Shown: piece after piece, positions 34,880 to 43,739 of the stretch
How positions within the stretch are numbered: position 1 is the stretch's first letter
How the letters are laid out: each line of letters begins with the position of its first letter
From: Mucilaginibacter paludis DSM 18603
GTDB taxonomy: Bacteria; Bacteroidota; Bacteroidia; Sphingobacteriales; Sphingobacteriaceae
DNA: 64,000 bases
Direction of reading: 5' to 3'
NCBI RefSeq assembly: GCF_000166195.2
Contig: NZ_CM001403.1
Span: forward strand, 7,242,877-7,306,876
The notes under the pieces: model-generated
What the model was told of the DNA's origin: nothing
The model's database searches: none
The model's input: the letters and a program-made list of their open reading frames with translations, nothing else
Translations under genes and position numbers: made by a program

Positions 34880-35000
34880 GTATGCATCATATCGGGTGCG
34901 CTGATTGTCAATGTGCTATCTTTGCTCCAATAATCAGTATTTTTAATTTACTACATCGGCCCGCTCAGTCGCCGCGGGGAGGGTTGTTACTTCATCATCT
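34880..35000. repeat. Dispersed repeat, partial copy C
   Basis: A shorter copy that starts with GATTGTCAATGTGC, includes AATAATCAGTATTT and ends after CATCGGCCCGCTCAGTCGCC GCGGGGAGGG at about 34989, where similarity to copies A and B stops. It lies 90 bases after copy B in the same orientation. The remainder of 35001-35176 shows nothing recognisable. Confidence 0.65.
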
Positions 35001-35176
35001 TATTTTTCCTGAAGGCAAGTGCCTCACCTTGTATTCATTACGTACGAGGACAATATCAGGTATAAATTAGCCTTTTAAGATTGCCTTTGGCGATGTTAAT
35101 TCCGCGGCTTGTTTATTTTTCTGTATTCATCCGAATCAAAAATGATTTCTGGTGGTTATACTTAAAAACAAGCGCC

Positions 35177-35398
35177 ATGAAAACTCCAGCAAATTACAAC
35201 CCGGATATCGACCCGATTGATGATGAAGATCAAACTACTGACGAGGAATTGGCAGGTAATGAGGAGGAACAATATACCGAAGATGAAGACGATCTCAGGG
35301 AAATCAGAACCAGCGATGATGTGGATGAACCCGATCCGGAAGATCCGGACTTAGTACCCTTAGAATCTGGCGATCCGGATACGCTTGAAGATGAATAA
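35177..35398 (+). CDS. Small highly acidic protein
   Basis: A 73-residue hydrophilic protein in which 32 residues are Asp or Glu (44%) and only three are Lys or Arg. It has no membrane segment, signal peptide or recognised domain and is probably disordered. The ATG at 35177 is preferred because the upstream in-frame extension is hydrophobic and unlike it. Its composition is similar to small acidic proteins seen in relatives of this group; the role is unknown. Confidence 0.65.
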   Translation: MKTPANYNPDIDPIDDEDQTTDEELAGNEEEQYTEDEDDLREIRTSDDVDEPDPEDPDLVPLESGDPDTLEDE

Positions 35399-35545
35399 AC
35401 GGATAGGTTGTAAAAGCGTTTAAAAATAAGGGAATAAAACTACCGTATTAAACGGGCTTTGTGCAATTTTGAATATTGATACGGGTATGCTCTAATACGG
35501 TGCAAGGCCGGTTATCGATTGTATCGCTTAAAACCAGTTTAATTT

Positions 35546-35818
35546 ATGAACGATCAACAACTTTGTAAGCATCTTCAGGCCATAGAACAGGTAAAAATAG
35601 GGGAGGGCCACGTTTGCGAAGAATGCGTGAAGCATCATCAGCAATGGGTGCACCTACGTACCTGCCAAACCTGCGGTGTTACCTTATGCTGCGACGATTC
35701 GCCGCAACAGCACATGACCAAGCATTACCATGCTGAACATCACCCGGTAATAGCATCTGCCGAGCCCGGAGAACGCTGGCTATGGTGCTACCCGGATGAG
35801 CAGTTTGTGGAATATTGA
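35546..35818 (+). CDS. UBP-type zinc finger protein
   Basis: A 90-residue protein consisting of a single ZnF-UBP domain: C7KH, HVCEECVKHHQQWVHLRTCQTCGVTLCC, then HMTKHYHAEHHPV and the closing RWLWCYPDE. The Cys/His spacing fits three zinc sites of the fold. In eukaryotes the domain binds the ubiquitin C-terminus; in bacteria it is common as a small stand-alone protein of unknown function. It ends just before a bidirectional terminator. Confidence 0.88.
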   Translation: MNDQQLCKHLQAIEQVKIGEGHVCEECVKHHQQWVHLRTCQTCGVTLCCDDSPQQHMTKHYHAEHHPVIASAEPGERWLWCYPDEQFVEY

Positions 35819-35830
35819 TACATGATTGTC

Positions 35831-35872
35831 AAAAAAGTCGTTCAGTCCGGTTTCTGCCGAGCGACTTTTTTT
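35831..35872. terminator. Bidirectional terminator between the zinc-finger gene and tenA
   Basis: AAAAAAGTCG (35831-35840) pairs with CGACTTTTTT (35862-35871) around a 21-nt loop. The T runs on both strands suit termination of the plus-strand zinc-finger gene and the minus-strand thiamine operon. Confidence 0.85.
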
Positions 35873-35877
35873 AACTA

Positions 35878-36540
35878 TCAAATAAGCTTAGCGGCCCATG
35901 TTTCCATCCGCCAGGCGCTGTCCCAAAACAACCATTCCAACTGGCAGCCCATTTCAAAAGCATCGGCCATGGCTTGTTGTTGCTGTTGGGTACAGTTTTG
36001 AGCCGCATCATTGCAAATATCAATAGCTTTGGCAACCAGTTGCGCAAATTCTTCGCCAGCATAAGTATCAATCCATTCACTATAAGGGTTGTTAGTCACT
36101 TGGTGCTGCCCGTAAATATAGTCGCCCACCTTTTGGTATATCCAAAAACAGGGCAATACGGCGGCCATGGCCACCTCTACCTGTGCCAGTGCGGCTGTGC
36201 TGAGTAAAAAACTGGTATAGTAATGGCAGGCAGGCGTTGGCTTGGCCAAACCGCTAATATTATAGGTGTTAAAATAGCTTGCATGCAAGGTGCTTTCAAC
36301 CACTATGGCACCCTCGGCAAAACGGGTATAGTCCAGCACATGCTGTGTTTGGTGAGCCCGCCCCGCAATAAGTGCCAAAGCCCTTCCAAATTGTTCCAGG
36401 TAAAGGGCATCCTGCTCAATGTAAAATTTAAACTTTTCTTGAGGCAATGTGCCTGCAATAAGCTCCTGTATAAAGGGCATTGCAATAATTTTTTGATAAA
36501 TATGCTCGGCTTGTTGCCAGGCGGTGTTACTCCAGCTCAT
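35878..36540 (-). CDS. tenA: Aminopyrimidine aminohydrolase / thiaminase II (TenA)
   Basis: A 220-residue all-helical protein. FIQELIAGTLPQEKFKFYIEQDALYLEQF is the TenA opening, VLPCFWIYQKVGDYIY carries the conserved cysteine, and GCQLEWLFWDSAW the closing glutamate. TenA salvages degraded thiamine by hydrolysing aminomethyl-pyrimidine to HMP. Its start overlaps the end of thiD by 14 bases, and it is the last gene of the thiM-thiE-thiD-tenA operon, which ends at the terminator at 35831-35872. Confidence 0.93.
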   Translation of the reverse strand: MSWSNTAWQQAEHIYQKIIAMPFIQELIAGTLPQEKFKFYIEQDALYLEQFGRALALIAGRAHQTQHVLDYTRFAEGAIVVESTLHASYFNTYNISGLAKPTPACHYYTSFLLSTAALAQVEVAMAAVLPCFWIYQKVGDYIYGQHQVTNNPYSEWIDTYAGEEFAQLVAKAIDICNDAAQNCTQQQQQAMADAFEMGCQLEWLFWDSAWRMETWAAKLI

Positions 36541-37360
36541 ATTGAATAGCGATTTGAGGATTAAAAAAATGGTTAACAGGCCCGTGGCCCTGGCCGGTTA
36601 CTACCTGCGCGCCCTGTTCTATAGCCTGATGGATATAGTGCTGCGCCTGTATAATGGCGTTTTTTAATGAATTACCCCGGGCTAAAAAGGCGGCTATTGC
36701 CGATGATAAGGTGCACCCAGTACCGTGTGTATTGCGCGATTGTACCGCCACAGAGCTAAATAACTCCTGATCGGCATTTTGATCCAGATAGAAATTGTAA
36801 AGAGTATCTCCCTGTAAATGCCCACCCTTAATTAAAACGGCTTTGCAACCTTTTTTTAATAGTTCCGCTGCCGCATTTTGCATATCGGTTACATTATTCA
36901 CGCGTTTGCCAGTCAATAGGGCGGTTTCATCTAAGTTGGGTGTAAGCAGTGTGGCCAAGGGGAATAATTCCTTTTTAAGCAGGCCGATGGTATCATGCTC
37001 AATCAACTGGTCGCCACTGGTGGCTACCATTACCGGGTCGAGCACAACCGGTATATGCGGGTAATTTTTAAGGGTTGTGGCAATAGCCAATGCCAGTTCG
37101 GCGCTATGGATCATTCCTATTTTAATAGCCAATGGTTTGATGTCGTCCATCACTGCTGTAATCTGCCCGGCCACAATCTCCGGCGGAATACTGTGTATCG
37201 CGGTAACGCCAAGTGTATTTTGTACGGTGATGGCCGTAATAGCCGATGTACCGTAGCAGCCTAAGGCGGCAAATGTTTTCAGGTCGGCCTGTATGCCTGC
37301 ACCGCCTCCGCTGTCGGAGCCGGCAATGGTCAATACCGATGTATATTTAAATTTTTTCAT
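36527..37360 (-). CDS. thiD: Hydroxymethylpyrimidine/phosphomethylpyrimidine kinase
   Basis: A 277-residue ribokinase-fold enzyme that phosphorylates HMP twice to HMP-PP. Landmarks are LTIAGSDSGGGAGIQADLKTF, the TAITVQNT strand, LDPVMVATSGD and the anion-hole motif NTHGTGCTLSSAIA with catalytic Cys. It overlaps both thiE upstream and tenA downstream, so translation is coupled. It makes the pyrimidine half for ThiE. Confidence 0.96.
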   Translation of the reverse strand: MKKFKYTSVLTIAGSDSGGGAGIQADLKTFAALGCYGTSAITAITVQNTLGVTAIHSIPPEIVAGQITAVMDDIKPLAIKIGMIHSAELALAIATTLKNYPHIPVVLDPVMVATSGDQLIEHDTIGLLKKELFPLATLLTPNLDETALLTGKRVNNVTDMQNAAAELLKKGCKAVLIKGGHLQGDTLYNFYLDQNADQELFSSVAVQSRNTHGTGCTLSSAIAAFLARGNSLKNAIIQAQHYIHQAIEQGAQVVTGQGHGPVNHFFNPQIAIQYELE

Positions 37361-38000
37361 AGCTGTTCATACTTCGGTCAATTAGGTTTCTTAATCTTTC
37401 TGCCGCCAATGCCGGATTTTCGGCCGAGCAGATAGCCGATACAATTGCCAGGCAATCGGCTCCAGCGGTAATGATAGAAGCGGCATTAGCTTCATTAATT
37501 CCGCCGATGGCTACTAAGGGTTTATTGGTTATCTGTCGTACCCTGTGGATGCCTTCAGTTTTCCACTCGGTAACAGTATCCGTTTTGGTATTGGTGGCGT
37601 AAACCGGGCTCAGAGCCAGGTAATCTGATACACGTGCATCCTCCGTTTCAAGCTGCGCTTCATACTCAATCGAATAACCTAAAAATTTTGTATCGGGGTG
37701 TTGTAAGCGTATTTTAGTTGGCGGGCTGTCGCTGTTACCAACATGTATCCCTGCCGCGCCGCAATGCACGGCTACCGGCAGATTATCATTAATTATCAAA
37801 GGGACATTATACCTGTCTAACAGATCTTTCAACAGCAGGGCCTTGTTTAAAAAAGCCTGGTCCGATAGGTTTTTCTCTCTTAGTTGCACCATATCAACGC
37901 CACCTTTAATGGCTTGTTCAATCACCCAAAAAAAGTCCCGGCCAAGGCAGGCGGCTTCGTCGGTAACCAGGTAAAGTCGGTAAGGGAAATTGCCCATCAC
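37347..38000 (-). CDS. thiE: Thiamine phosphate synthase
   Basis: A 217-residue TIM barrel that joins HMP-PP and thiazole phosphate into thiamine phosphate. Key blocks are VDMVQLREKNLSD, LIINDNLPVA, GIHVGNSDSP and VAIGGINEANA. The spacing of the phosphate-binding glycines at the C-terminus is normal. It begins two bases after thiM ends and overlaps thiD by 14 bases. Confidence 0.96.
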   Translation of the reverse strand: MMGNFPYRLYLVTDEAACLGRDFFWVIEQAIKGGVDMVQLREKNLSDQAFLNKALLLKDLLDRYNVPLIINDNLPVAVHCGAAGIHVGNSDSPPTKIRLQHPDTKFLGYSIEYEAQLETEDARVSDYLALSPVYATNTKTDTVTEWKTEGIHRVRQITNKPLVAIGGINEANAASIITAGADCLAIVSAICSAENPALAAERLRNLIDRSMNSYEKI

Positions 38001-38002
38001 GC

Positions 38003-38794
38003 TTAGCTTATTTTAAGTGTGGTAAAAAACTCTTCTTCAGTAAGGTTATACAAAATGTCGAGTAGGTTAACCTGTAAACTTCCGGGGCCTGCGGATAGGT
38101 CAGCGGCTATTTCACCACATACACCGAGCAGAGCCATAGCAGCTGTAGTAGCCAAAAAAGCATCCTGCGGATTTACCGCCAAAAAAGCGCCGGTTAAAGC
38201 CGTAGCGGTGCAGCCAAGGCCGGTAACCTTTGCCATGAGGCTATTGCCGTTTGAAAGCCGTGTTGTGTTATCGTTATTAACAATAATATCCGTAGCGCCC
38301 GAAATGCAAACCACACTGCCAAACTCATCGTTAAGCCGTAGCGCTGCCGAAACAGCATCATTACTTTGGTGAACGCTGTCGACTCCTTTGGTACTGTTGC
38401 TTTGGCTTGCGAGTGCCATTATTTCGCTGGCGTTTCCTCTAATCACTGTGGGCTTAAGTTTTAAAAGTTGTTTCAATACCTCGTTACGGTAGGTTGTGGC
38501 ACCTGCGCCAACCGGGTCAAGCACCCAGGGCTTGCCAAGCGTATTGGCTTGTTCAGCAGCAATCAGCATACTTTTAACCCAGTACTCATCAAGCGTGCCT
38601 ATATTAATTACAAGCGCTCCGGCTATGTTAACCATCTCGGTTAATTCGGCATGGGCATGTGCCATAATAGGTGATGCTCCCACGGCCAGCAAAGCATTGG
38701 CAGTATTATTCATTACCACATAATTGGTAATGTTGTGTACCAGCGGCGAGTTTTGTTTAACGGCGATAATTTGCGCCCAGATTTGCTCCTTCAT
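38003..38794 (-). CDS. thiM: Hydroxyethylthiazole kinase
   Basis: A 263-residue kinase that phosphorylates the thiazole alcohol for salvage. It has LVHNITNYVVMNNTANALLAVGASPIM, the PWVLDPVGAGATTYR strand, IRGNASEIMAL and the catalytic Cys in VTGLGCTATALTGAF. An in-frame upstream start at 38902 is rejected since it lies inside the TPP riboswitch; the ATG at 38794 starts MKEQIWAQII as in the family. First gene of the operon. Confidence 0.95.
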   Translation of the reverse strand: MKEQIWAQIIAVKQNSPLVHNITNYVVMNNTANALLAVGASPIMAHAHAELTEMVNIAGALVINIGTLDEYWVKSMLIAAEQANTLGKPWVLDPVGAGATTYRNEVLKQLLKLKPTVIRGNASEIMALASQSNSTKGVDSVHQSNDAVSAALRLNDEFGSVVCISGATDIIVNNDNTTRLSNGNSLMAKVTGLGCTATALTGAFLAVNPQDAFLATTAAMALLGVCGEIAADLSAGPGSLQVNLLDILYNLTEEEFFTTLKIS

Positions 38795-38870
38795 AAAATA
38801 GCTATTAAATAAATTAAATGGCCAAGGAGCTCTTTTTGAATAAAAAGATGCAGAACTAACATTTACTTTT

Positions 38871-38945
38871 CCCTTCGCCGGCATTATCCGGATCAGGTTC
38901 AAAGGGTATCATCTCAGTGCCTGTGTTACAGGTACACCCCTAAAG
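38871..38945 (-). promoter_or_regulatory. TPP (THI-box) riboswitch
   Basis: On the minus strand the RNA reads AGGGGTGTACC, then CTGAGATGATACCC, then GAACCTGATCCGG, ATAATGCCGGCGAAGGG. These are the conserved TPP aptamer blocks (GGGGUG, CUGAGA, ACCC, GAACCUGAUC, GUUAAUACC-like and GAAGG). It lies 76 bases before thiM and should lower operon expression when thiamine pyrophosphate is abundant. The rest of the 38946-39222 gap is AT-rich with nothing else recognised. Confidence 0.96.
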
Positions 38946-39222
38946 CCGTTGTAAAAGTAAGCAGAATTTATTTTTTCAGCGAGTTTAATTAGCTTATCAC
39001 ATCCGGTTAAATATTGATTAATATCATTAGCTTTGAATGCACTGCCATATTCGGGCTTTGTTTAACCATGATAACCTGAGTTTTAATTTGTAAATGTTTT
39101 TTACATTGTTTAATCTGCGGTTGGCCCTTTAAAATACAAACCAATTGTAAGTCGTTTGATCTGATTGTTTAGATCGGGCATTTGTCATCGCCATTTTACA
39201 GCTACTCAATTTAAATAATCCA

Positions 39223-41355
39223 ATGATGGATACTTTCAATAAACGGATCATTTACAGTATTGAATTATCCATGCTGATTCTGGCTTGCCTGCTGTTTGCA
39301 TCCTATTATGATATTAAGCGGGCTAACACGAGGGAATTGTGGCTAAAACATTCGGACGAAGTACTGGTCCATACCGGCCGTATTCAATTAGCTGCAACTG
39401 AAAGTGGCATGTCTGCAAGGGATTTTATGCTGACAGGCGACCAGGCATCAGTTACGCGATTTAACCAGGTCAGCAATCAAGCTTTAAAGGAGCTTGATAC
39501 GGTTAGACATATTACAGCAGATAATTTAGTCATTCCGCCGCTGTTAGATTCGGTAGGTAAGTATCTCAATATACAAACAGCATTTTCAAAACGAGTTATT
39601 TCATTACGTAAATCTCAAGGCCTGGCACCGGCTCTCGCGCTTGTTCAAGCTGGCAAAGGTAAAATAGATGCAGATAGGGGTGCTTTTTTTATCAGGCAGG
39701 TTGAGCATAACGAGAATGGATTACTGAGTGTGAGAAAGGCCGAGTCTAAAAAAGCCCTTTCAATAGTTAATATAAGTTTGTTTACCACTGGCGCCTTTAT
39801 TTTAGCGTTTATTGTGATGTTGCTGAAGCGGGGCCGGAAAGAAGCTAAGGATCGAAGCAGGCTGCTCGACCGTTTGATCAGGAATAACGAACACAACAAC
39901 ATCGCAGAAAAATTGGCTTCCCTTGGCACCTGGAGCATGAACCTGGATACTCAGGTGGTTAGCGGGTCTGATGAAATGTACAGGATCTGGGCGATAGATC
40001 CTGCAAAAACGGAGAGTGTTTTTGAAAGTTTTATTCAAAAGGTACACCCGGAAGATAGGAACTTTGTGCTTCAAAAAACATTGGATGTTGGTGATAAAAC
40101 GAATGTAGAAAGCTATAATTTTAGAATTTTAAATAACGGGCAGATCAGGTATCTGAATAATGGGGTAACGGTGATACGCAATGCCGATCATAAGCTCCAT
40201 ACCATTGCCGGCTATGTGCAGGATATTACCGAAAAGCGGCTTGCAGCAGTAGATTTGGAGGATGCCCATATCCAGCTGACTACCCTGTTTAACAGGATAG
40301 GGGAGGTTTTATTTTCGAGAGATGTAGTTGAAAACCGATTTATGCGGATATCTGATAACTGCGATCAGATTTTTGGTTATAATCCCGAAGAATTTAAGGC
40401 CGATCCTGAATTGTGGATCGCCGTTATTCACTCCGAAGATCGTCATCTGATCGAATCCGGAAATGTCATGTTGGCACAAGGCGTACAAACGGTTAACCAA
40501 TACCGTGTGATTCGTAAAGACGGTGCTGTACGGTGGGTTGAGAATAAAAGGGTACCTTGGGTGGATGCCAAAGGTACCCTGGTACGGGTTGACGCGGTGA
40601 TAAAGGATATTACCGAAAAACGTTTAGCCGAGCTGGAGTATGACAGGATGATTGCAGACGTTGTTCAGCGCAATAAAACCCTTGAGCAGTTTACTTATAT
40701 CGTTTCGCATAATTTTAGGGCACCGGTGGCCAACATTATAGGTTTAAGCCAGATTTTGGATCTGTTGCCGAATGCTAATCCGGCTGAACAAATGGCAGTG
40801 ATCAAACATATCCTTTCGTCGGTAAATAATCTTGATCATATCGTGAAGGATTTGACGATGGTTTTGCAGGTACGCGAACCGGTGAACGAAAAAAAGGAGA
40901 CGGTATATTTTAACGATTTGCTAACCGATGTTAAAATGAGTTTACAACCCGTCATCAACCAAAATAATCTGCAAATTAGTTGTGATTTTAGCCAGGTTGA
41001 CCGCTTGTTCACCATCCGGAATTATCTGTACAGCATCTTCTATCATTTGTTGTTAAATAGCGTTAATTATCGCCGCGAGGATATTGTAACGATGATCAGG
41101 GTAGAGGCTTATCAAACATCGGATCATCTGGAACTGGCATTTACAGACAATGGAAAAGGGATTGACCTGGTTCAAAACGGTTCGAAATTGTTTGATTTAT
41201 ACAGCCGTTTTGATACCAGTATACAAGGCAGGGGCATGGGGCTGTTTATGGTAAAAACACAAGTAGAGGCTCTTGGCGGAACCATCGGCGTAAAAAGCAG
41301 CCTGATGAAAGGCACAAAGTTTAACATCATACTCCCTTTGATGCCGACGCAGTAA
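39223..41355 (+). CDS. CHASE3-PAS-PAS sensor histidine kinase
   Basis: A 710-residue membrane kinase. Two membrane segments (about residues 12-30 and 183-203) bracket a periplasmic CHASE3 domain (LAATESGMSARDFMLTGD). Two PAS domains follow (about 230-345 and 350-475), then a HisKA-like region with His496 in YIVSHNFRAPVANIIGL and a HATPase (LLLNSVNYR, FTDNGKGID, GRGMGLFMV). The HNFRAP variant of the H box is frequent in Bacteroidota kinases. No receiver or adjacent regulator is present. It starts at MMDTF; the second Met is equally possible. Confidence 0.93.
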   Translation: MMDTFNKRIIYSIELSMLILACLLFASYYDIKRANTRELWLKHSDEVLVHTGRIQLAATESGMSARDFMLTGDQASVTRFNQVSNQALKELDTVRHITADNLVIPPLLDSVGKYLNIQTAFSKRVISLRKSQGLAPALALVQAGKGKIDADRGAFFIRQVEHNENGLLSVRKAESKKALSIVNISLFTTGAFILAFIVMLLKRGRKEAKDRSRLLDRLIRNNEHNNIAEKLASLGTWSMNLDTQVVSGSDEMYRIWAIDPAKTESVFESFIQKVHPEDRNFVLQKTLDVGDKTNVESYNFRILNNGQIRYLNNGVTVIRNADHKLHTIAGYVQDITEKRLAAVDLEDAHIQLTTLFNRIGEVLFSRDVVENRFMRISDNCDQIFGYNPEEFKADPELWIAVIHSEDRHLIESGNVMLAQGVQTVNQYRVIRKDGAVRWVENKRVPWVDAKGTLVRVDAVIKDITEKRLAELEYDRMIADVVQRNKTLEQFTYIVSHNFRAPVANIIGLSQILDLLPNANPAEQMAVIKHILSSVNNLDHIVKDLTMVLQVREPVNEKKETVYFNDLLTDVKMSLQPVINQNNLQISCDFSQVDRLFTIRNYLYSIFYHLLLNSVNYRREDIVTMIRVEAYQTSDHLELAFTDNGKGIDLVQNGSKLFDLYSRFDTSIQGRGMGLFMVKTQVEALGGTIGVKSSLMKGTKFNIILPLMPTQ

Positions 41356-41462
41356 AACCAGGTGTCGCCATCCTCGATCGCTCTGCTAACCAACGAAAAT
41401 TTGATGGCTTTGAGTAGCATTATCAGCATACAAAATTTACCTTTATAGTAAATTATAACCCG

Positions 41463-42437
41463 ATGCAAGTCCGCTTTATTCTGTTATTAATCATAATCGC
41501 TTCTTCTTTCCACGCTTTTGCGCAGCAAAAACCTGTGGAAAGGGATACCTCCTTCACGTTATACAGCGCATTCAAAAACGCAAAAAAGAAATATCCATTT
41601 ATCACTGTGGCTAATCCGCCGGTACCGGTTAACATCATATCTAAATTGAACCTGGTTTATTGCAGCGTTGGTGGCAGGCAACTGCATCTGGATGTTTTTT
41701 ATCCATCGGCTAAAAGTAAAAAAAGCTATCCCGCTATACTGATGATTCATGGCGGCGGCTGGCGCTCGGGCGACCGCTCGCAGCATGTGCCTATGGCGCA
41801 GCAGATGGCCTCAAAAGGTTATGTAACTGTAACTGCTGAATATCGTCTTTCAAATGAAGCGCTCTATCCGGCTGCTGTTAACGATTTAAAAACGGCTATC
41901 CGCTGGATGCGCGCCAATGCTAAAGCATACCATATAGATGCAGGTAAAATTGCGGTATGGGGATTTTCTGCAGGAGGGCAGCTGGCCACGCTTATCGGCA
42001 CTACCAATAATAGCAGCCTTTTTCCGGGTGATGATTGCTATAATGATCAGTCGGACAAGGTGCAGGCTATTGTTGATGTAGATGGAACACTGGCATTTAT
42101 TCACCCCGAATCAGGCGAGGGTAACGATAGCAAGGGCAAGTCGGCAGCAACTTATTGGTTTGGGTTCAGCAAGGACGAGCGTCCTGATCTGTGGAACCAG
42201 GCAGGAGCCCTTAATCACGTAGACCAACACACGCCGCCTATAATATTTATCAATAGCGCGGTAGACCGCATGCACGCCGGGCGAAGCGATATGATCCATC
42301 AACTGGATTCGCTGCATATTTATAGCGAGGTTCATACCCTGCCCGATACCCCTCATCCATTTTTATTATTTAACCCCTGGTTTGAGCCAACCTTAAATTA
42401 TACCGTTGCGTTTTTAGATAAGATATTTAAGAAGTGA
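41463..42437 (+). CDS. Secreted alpha/beta hydrolase (esterase/lipase, BD-FAE type)
   Basis: A 324-residue hydrolase with a signal peptide (residues 1-20, ending AFAQ). The oxyanion motif HGGGWRSGDRS, nucleophile elbow GFSAGGQ and late NSAVDRMHAGRSD and DTPHPF (Asp and His) give the catalytic triad. The LHLDVFYP and AEYRLSNEALYPAAV segments are typical of esterases active on acetylated sugars. Its last 13 codons lie in the first unit of a 134-bp tandem duplication, so the stop is set by repeat sequence. Confidence 0.9.
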   Translation: MQVRFILLLIIIASSFHAFAQQKPVERDTSFTLYSAFKNAKKKYPFITVANPPVPVNIISKLNLVYCSVGGRQLHLDVFYPSAKSKKSYPAILMIHGGGWRSGDRSQHVPMAQQMASKGYVTVTAEYRLSNEALYPAAVNDLKTAIRWMRANAKAYHIDAGKIAVWGFSAGGQLATLIGTTNNSSLFPGDDCYNDQSDKVQAIVDVDGTLAFIHPESGEGNDSKGKSAATYWFGFSKDERPDLWNQAGALNHVDQHTPPIIFINSAVDRMHAGRSDMIHQLDSLHIYSEVHTLPDTPHPFLLFNPWFEPTLNYTVAFLDKIFKK

Positions 42438-42660
42438 GAAATGAGAAGCAAGAAATAAGAGGCAAGAGATAAGAAATAATAGGCCGAAAGCCAAAGTCCT
42501 GCCTCTTATCTCTTGCTTCTTACTTCCTGAATTATACCGTTGCATTTTTAGATAAGATATTTGGAAGTGAGAAATGAGAAGCAAGAAATAAGAGGCAAGA
42601 GATAAGAAATAATAGGCCGAAAGCCAAAGTCCTGCCTCTTATCTCTTGCTTCTTACTTCC
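42400..42660. repeat. Tandem 134-bp duplication with GAAGCAAGA-type inverted repeats
   Basis: The segment from TACCGTTGC (42401) repeats at 42535 with a 134-base period. Each unit copies the last codons of the hydrolase and then a purine-rich block (GAAGCAAGAAATAAGAGGCA) whose complement (TGCCTCTTATCTCTTGCTTC) ends the unit, so each can form a long hairpin. The two units differ at only a few bases. The second unit ends inside the 3' end of the converging reductase gene. Confidence 0.9.
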
Positions 42661-43285
42661 TGTTTTTAGCTTCCAGCGTTAAAGCTTCGCCGCAGGTAAT
42701 TTCCTTATTATAAAGTTCCGCGTTAGGCTCCTGTAGTTTGCCGCCATCGTGCAGGCTGCCATTATCAATACCGGCGAAGCCAATTTGTTCTATCAACCTG
42801 GCAACTTTGGCTTTGGCTTCGGTATTATCTCCGGCTATAAAAATTGCCCTGCGTTCCTGTAGGGGCAGTTCTTTTTGCGGAGCGTCGGCTAAATGCTTGA
42901 AGTGGATGGTGTTAAATGCTTTAACGATAAGGCTGCCCGGCAAGCGTTTGGCAGTTTCTTCGCTCGATGTGCTTTCGCCCAGCTCGAATAGCTCGCCATT
43001 TTCCTTATAGGGGTTCATGGCATCTATCACAATTTTGTCCTTTAAATATTGCGGGTCGGGTAGGGCTTCGGGCGATCGCCACGGCACCGTGAGTAAAACC
43101 ACATCGCCAAAGGCAGCGGCATCGTTTACTTTTAAAGCTATGCAGTTGTCGCCTAATTGCTTTACCATTTCCTGTAGCGATTCCGGTCCGCGCGAGTTAC
43201 TGATGGCCACCTGGTATCTCGCCTTAATAAATAATTTAGCAAGGGTAAAACCCATATTGCCTGCGCCAATGATGCCTATTTTCAT
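42653..43285 (-). CDS. NADPH-dependent F420 reductase-type (COG2085) protein
   Basis: A 210-residue Rossmann protein: MKIGIIGAGNMGFTLAKLF binds the dinucleotide, followed by ISNSRGPESL, whose Ser-Arg suggests NADP. The VVLLTVPWRSPEAL and FIAGDNTEAKAKV segments and a GSLHDGGKLQEP ending match the family. Despite the name, most bacterial members are not known to use F420 and their substrate is unknown. Its stop codon falls at the edge of the tandem repeat at 42660. Confidence 0.85.
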   Translation of the reverse strand: MKIGIIGAGNMGFTLAKLFIKARYQVAISNSRGPESLQEMVKQLGDNCIALKVNDAAAFGDVVLLTVPWRSPEALPDPQYLKDKIVIDAMNPYKENGELFELGESTSSEETAKRLPGSLIVKAFNTIHFKHLADAPQKELPLQERRAIFIAGDNTEAKAKVARLIEQIGFAGIDNGSLHDGGKLQEPNAELYNKEITCGEALTLEAKNRK

Positions 43286-43739
43286 TTTGTAAATTGTTAA
43301 ATCAGGTATGTTTAGCTAAATATTAAAATTGTATAGTTCCGGGTGTTACAAAAATTATTGTTCAGTGTTTTTGATGCGCCTTTTGATCAGCGATGCTGAT
43401 GGCCTTCCAGGCTTAAGTGTTATACAATTGACTGCCCAATATGTTTAGTTTAAAAATGCCAGTTAACATGATTTTAGTCATACTTTGGCCAGTTTACGAA
43501 TTATTGAGATTAATTCTATTGATATTGTAGGCTTTATATTATGTTAATATAGCGAAGTTTTGTGTGGTGTATTTGCCATTTTTTTATTGCTTGGCTATCA
43601 ATATTAAAATAATGATAATCGAATGCTTCTTTAGGATCATTTTTTTGATTAATCCTAAAAAATTCTTAATCCTTTTATAATTTATCTGTATTGATTATCT
43701 TCGTTATTACACCCTTTTATAATAATGCTTTACTAAGCT
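43286..43739. other. 454-bp AT-rich gap before gltB
   Basis: No gene or RNA recognised. It is strongly AT-rich and should hold the divergent promoters of gltB and the reductase. A weak -7-like TATCTTCG at 43697-43704 is the best gltB candidate; no clear operator was found. Confidence 0.4.

Noticed and set aside
38795..38902. N-terminal extension of thiM
   Set aside because: It runs through the TPP riboswitch aptamer, so it is not translated.
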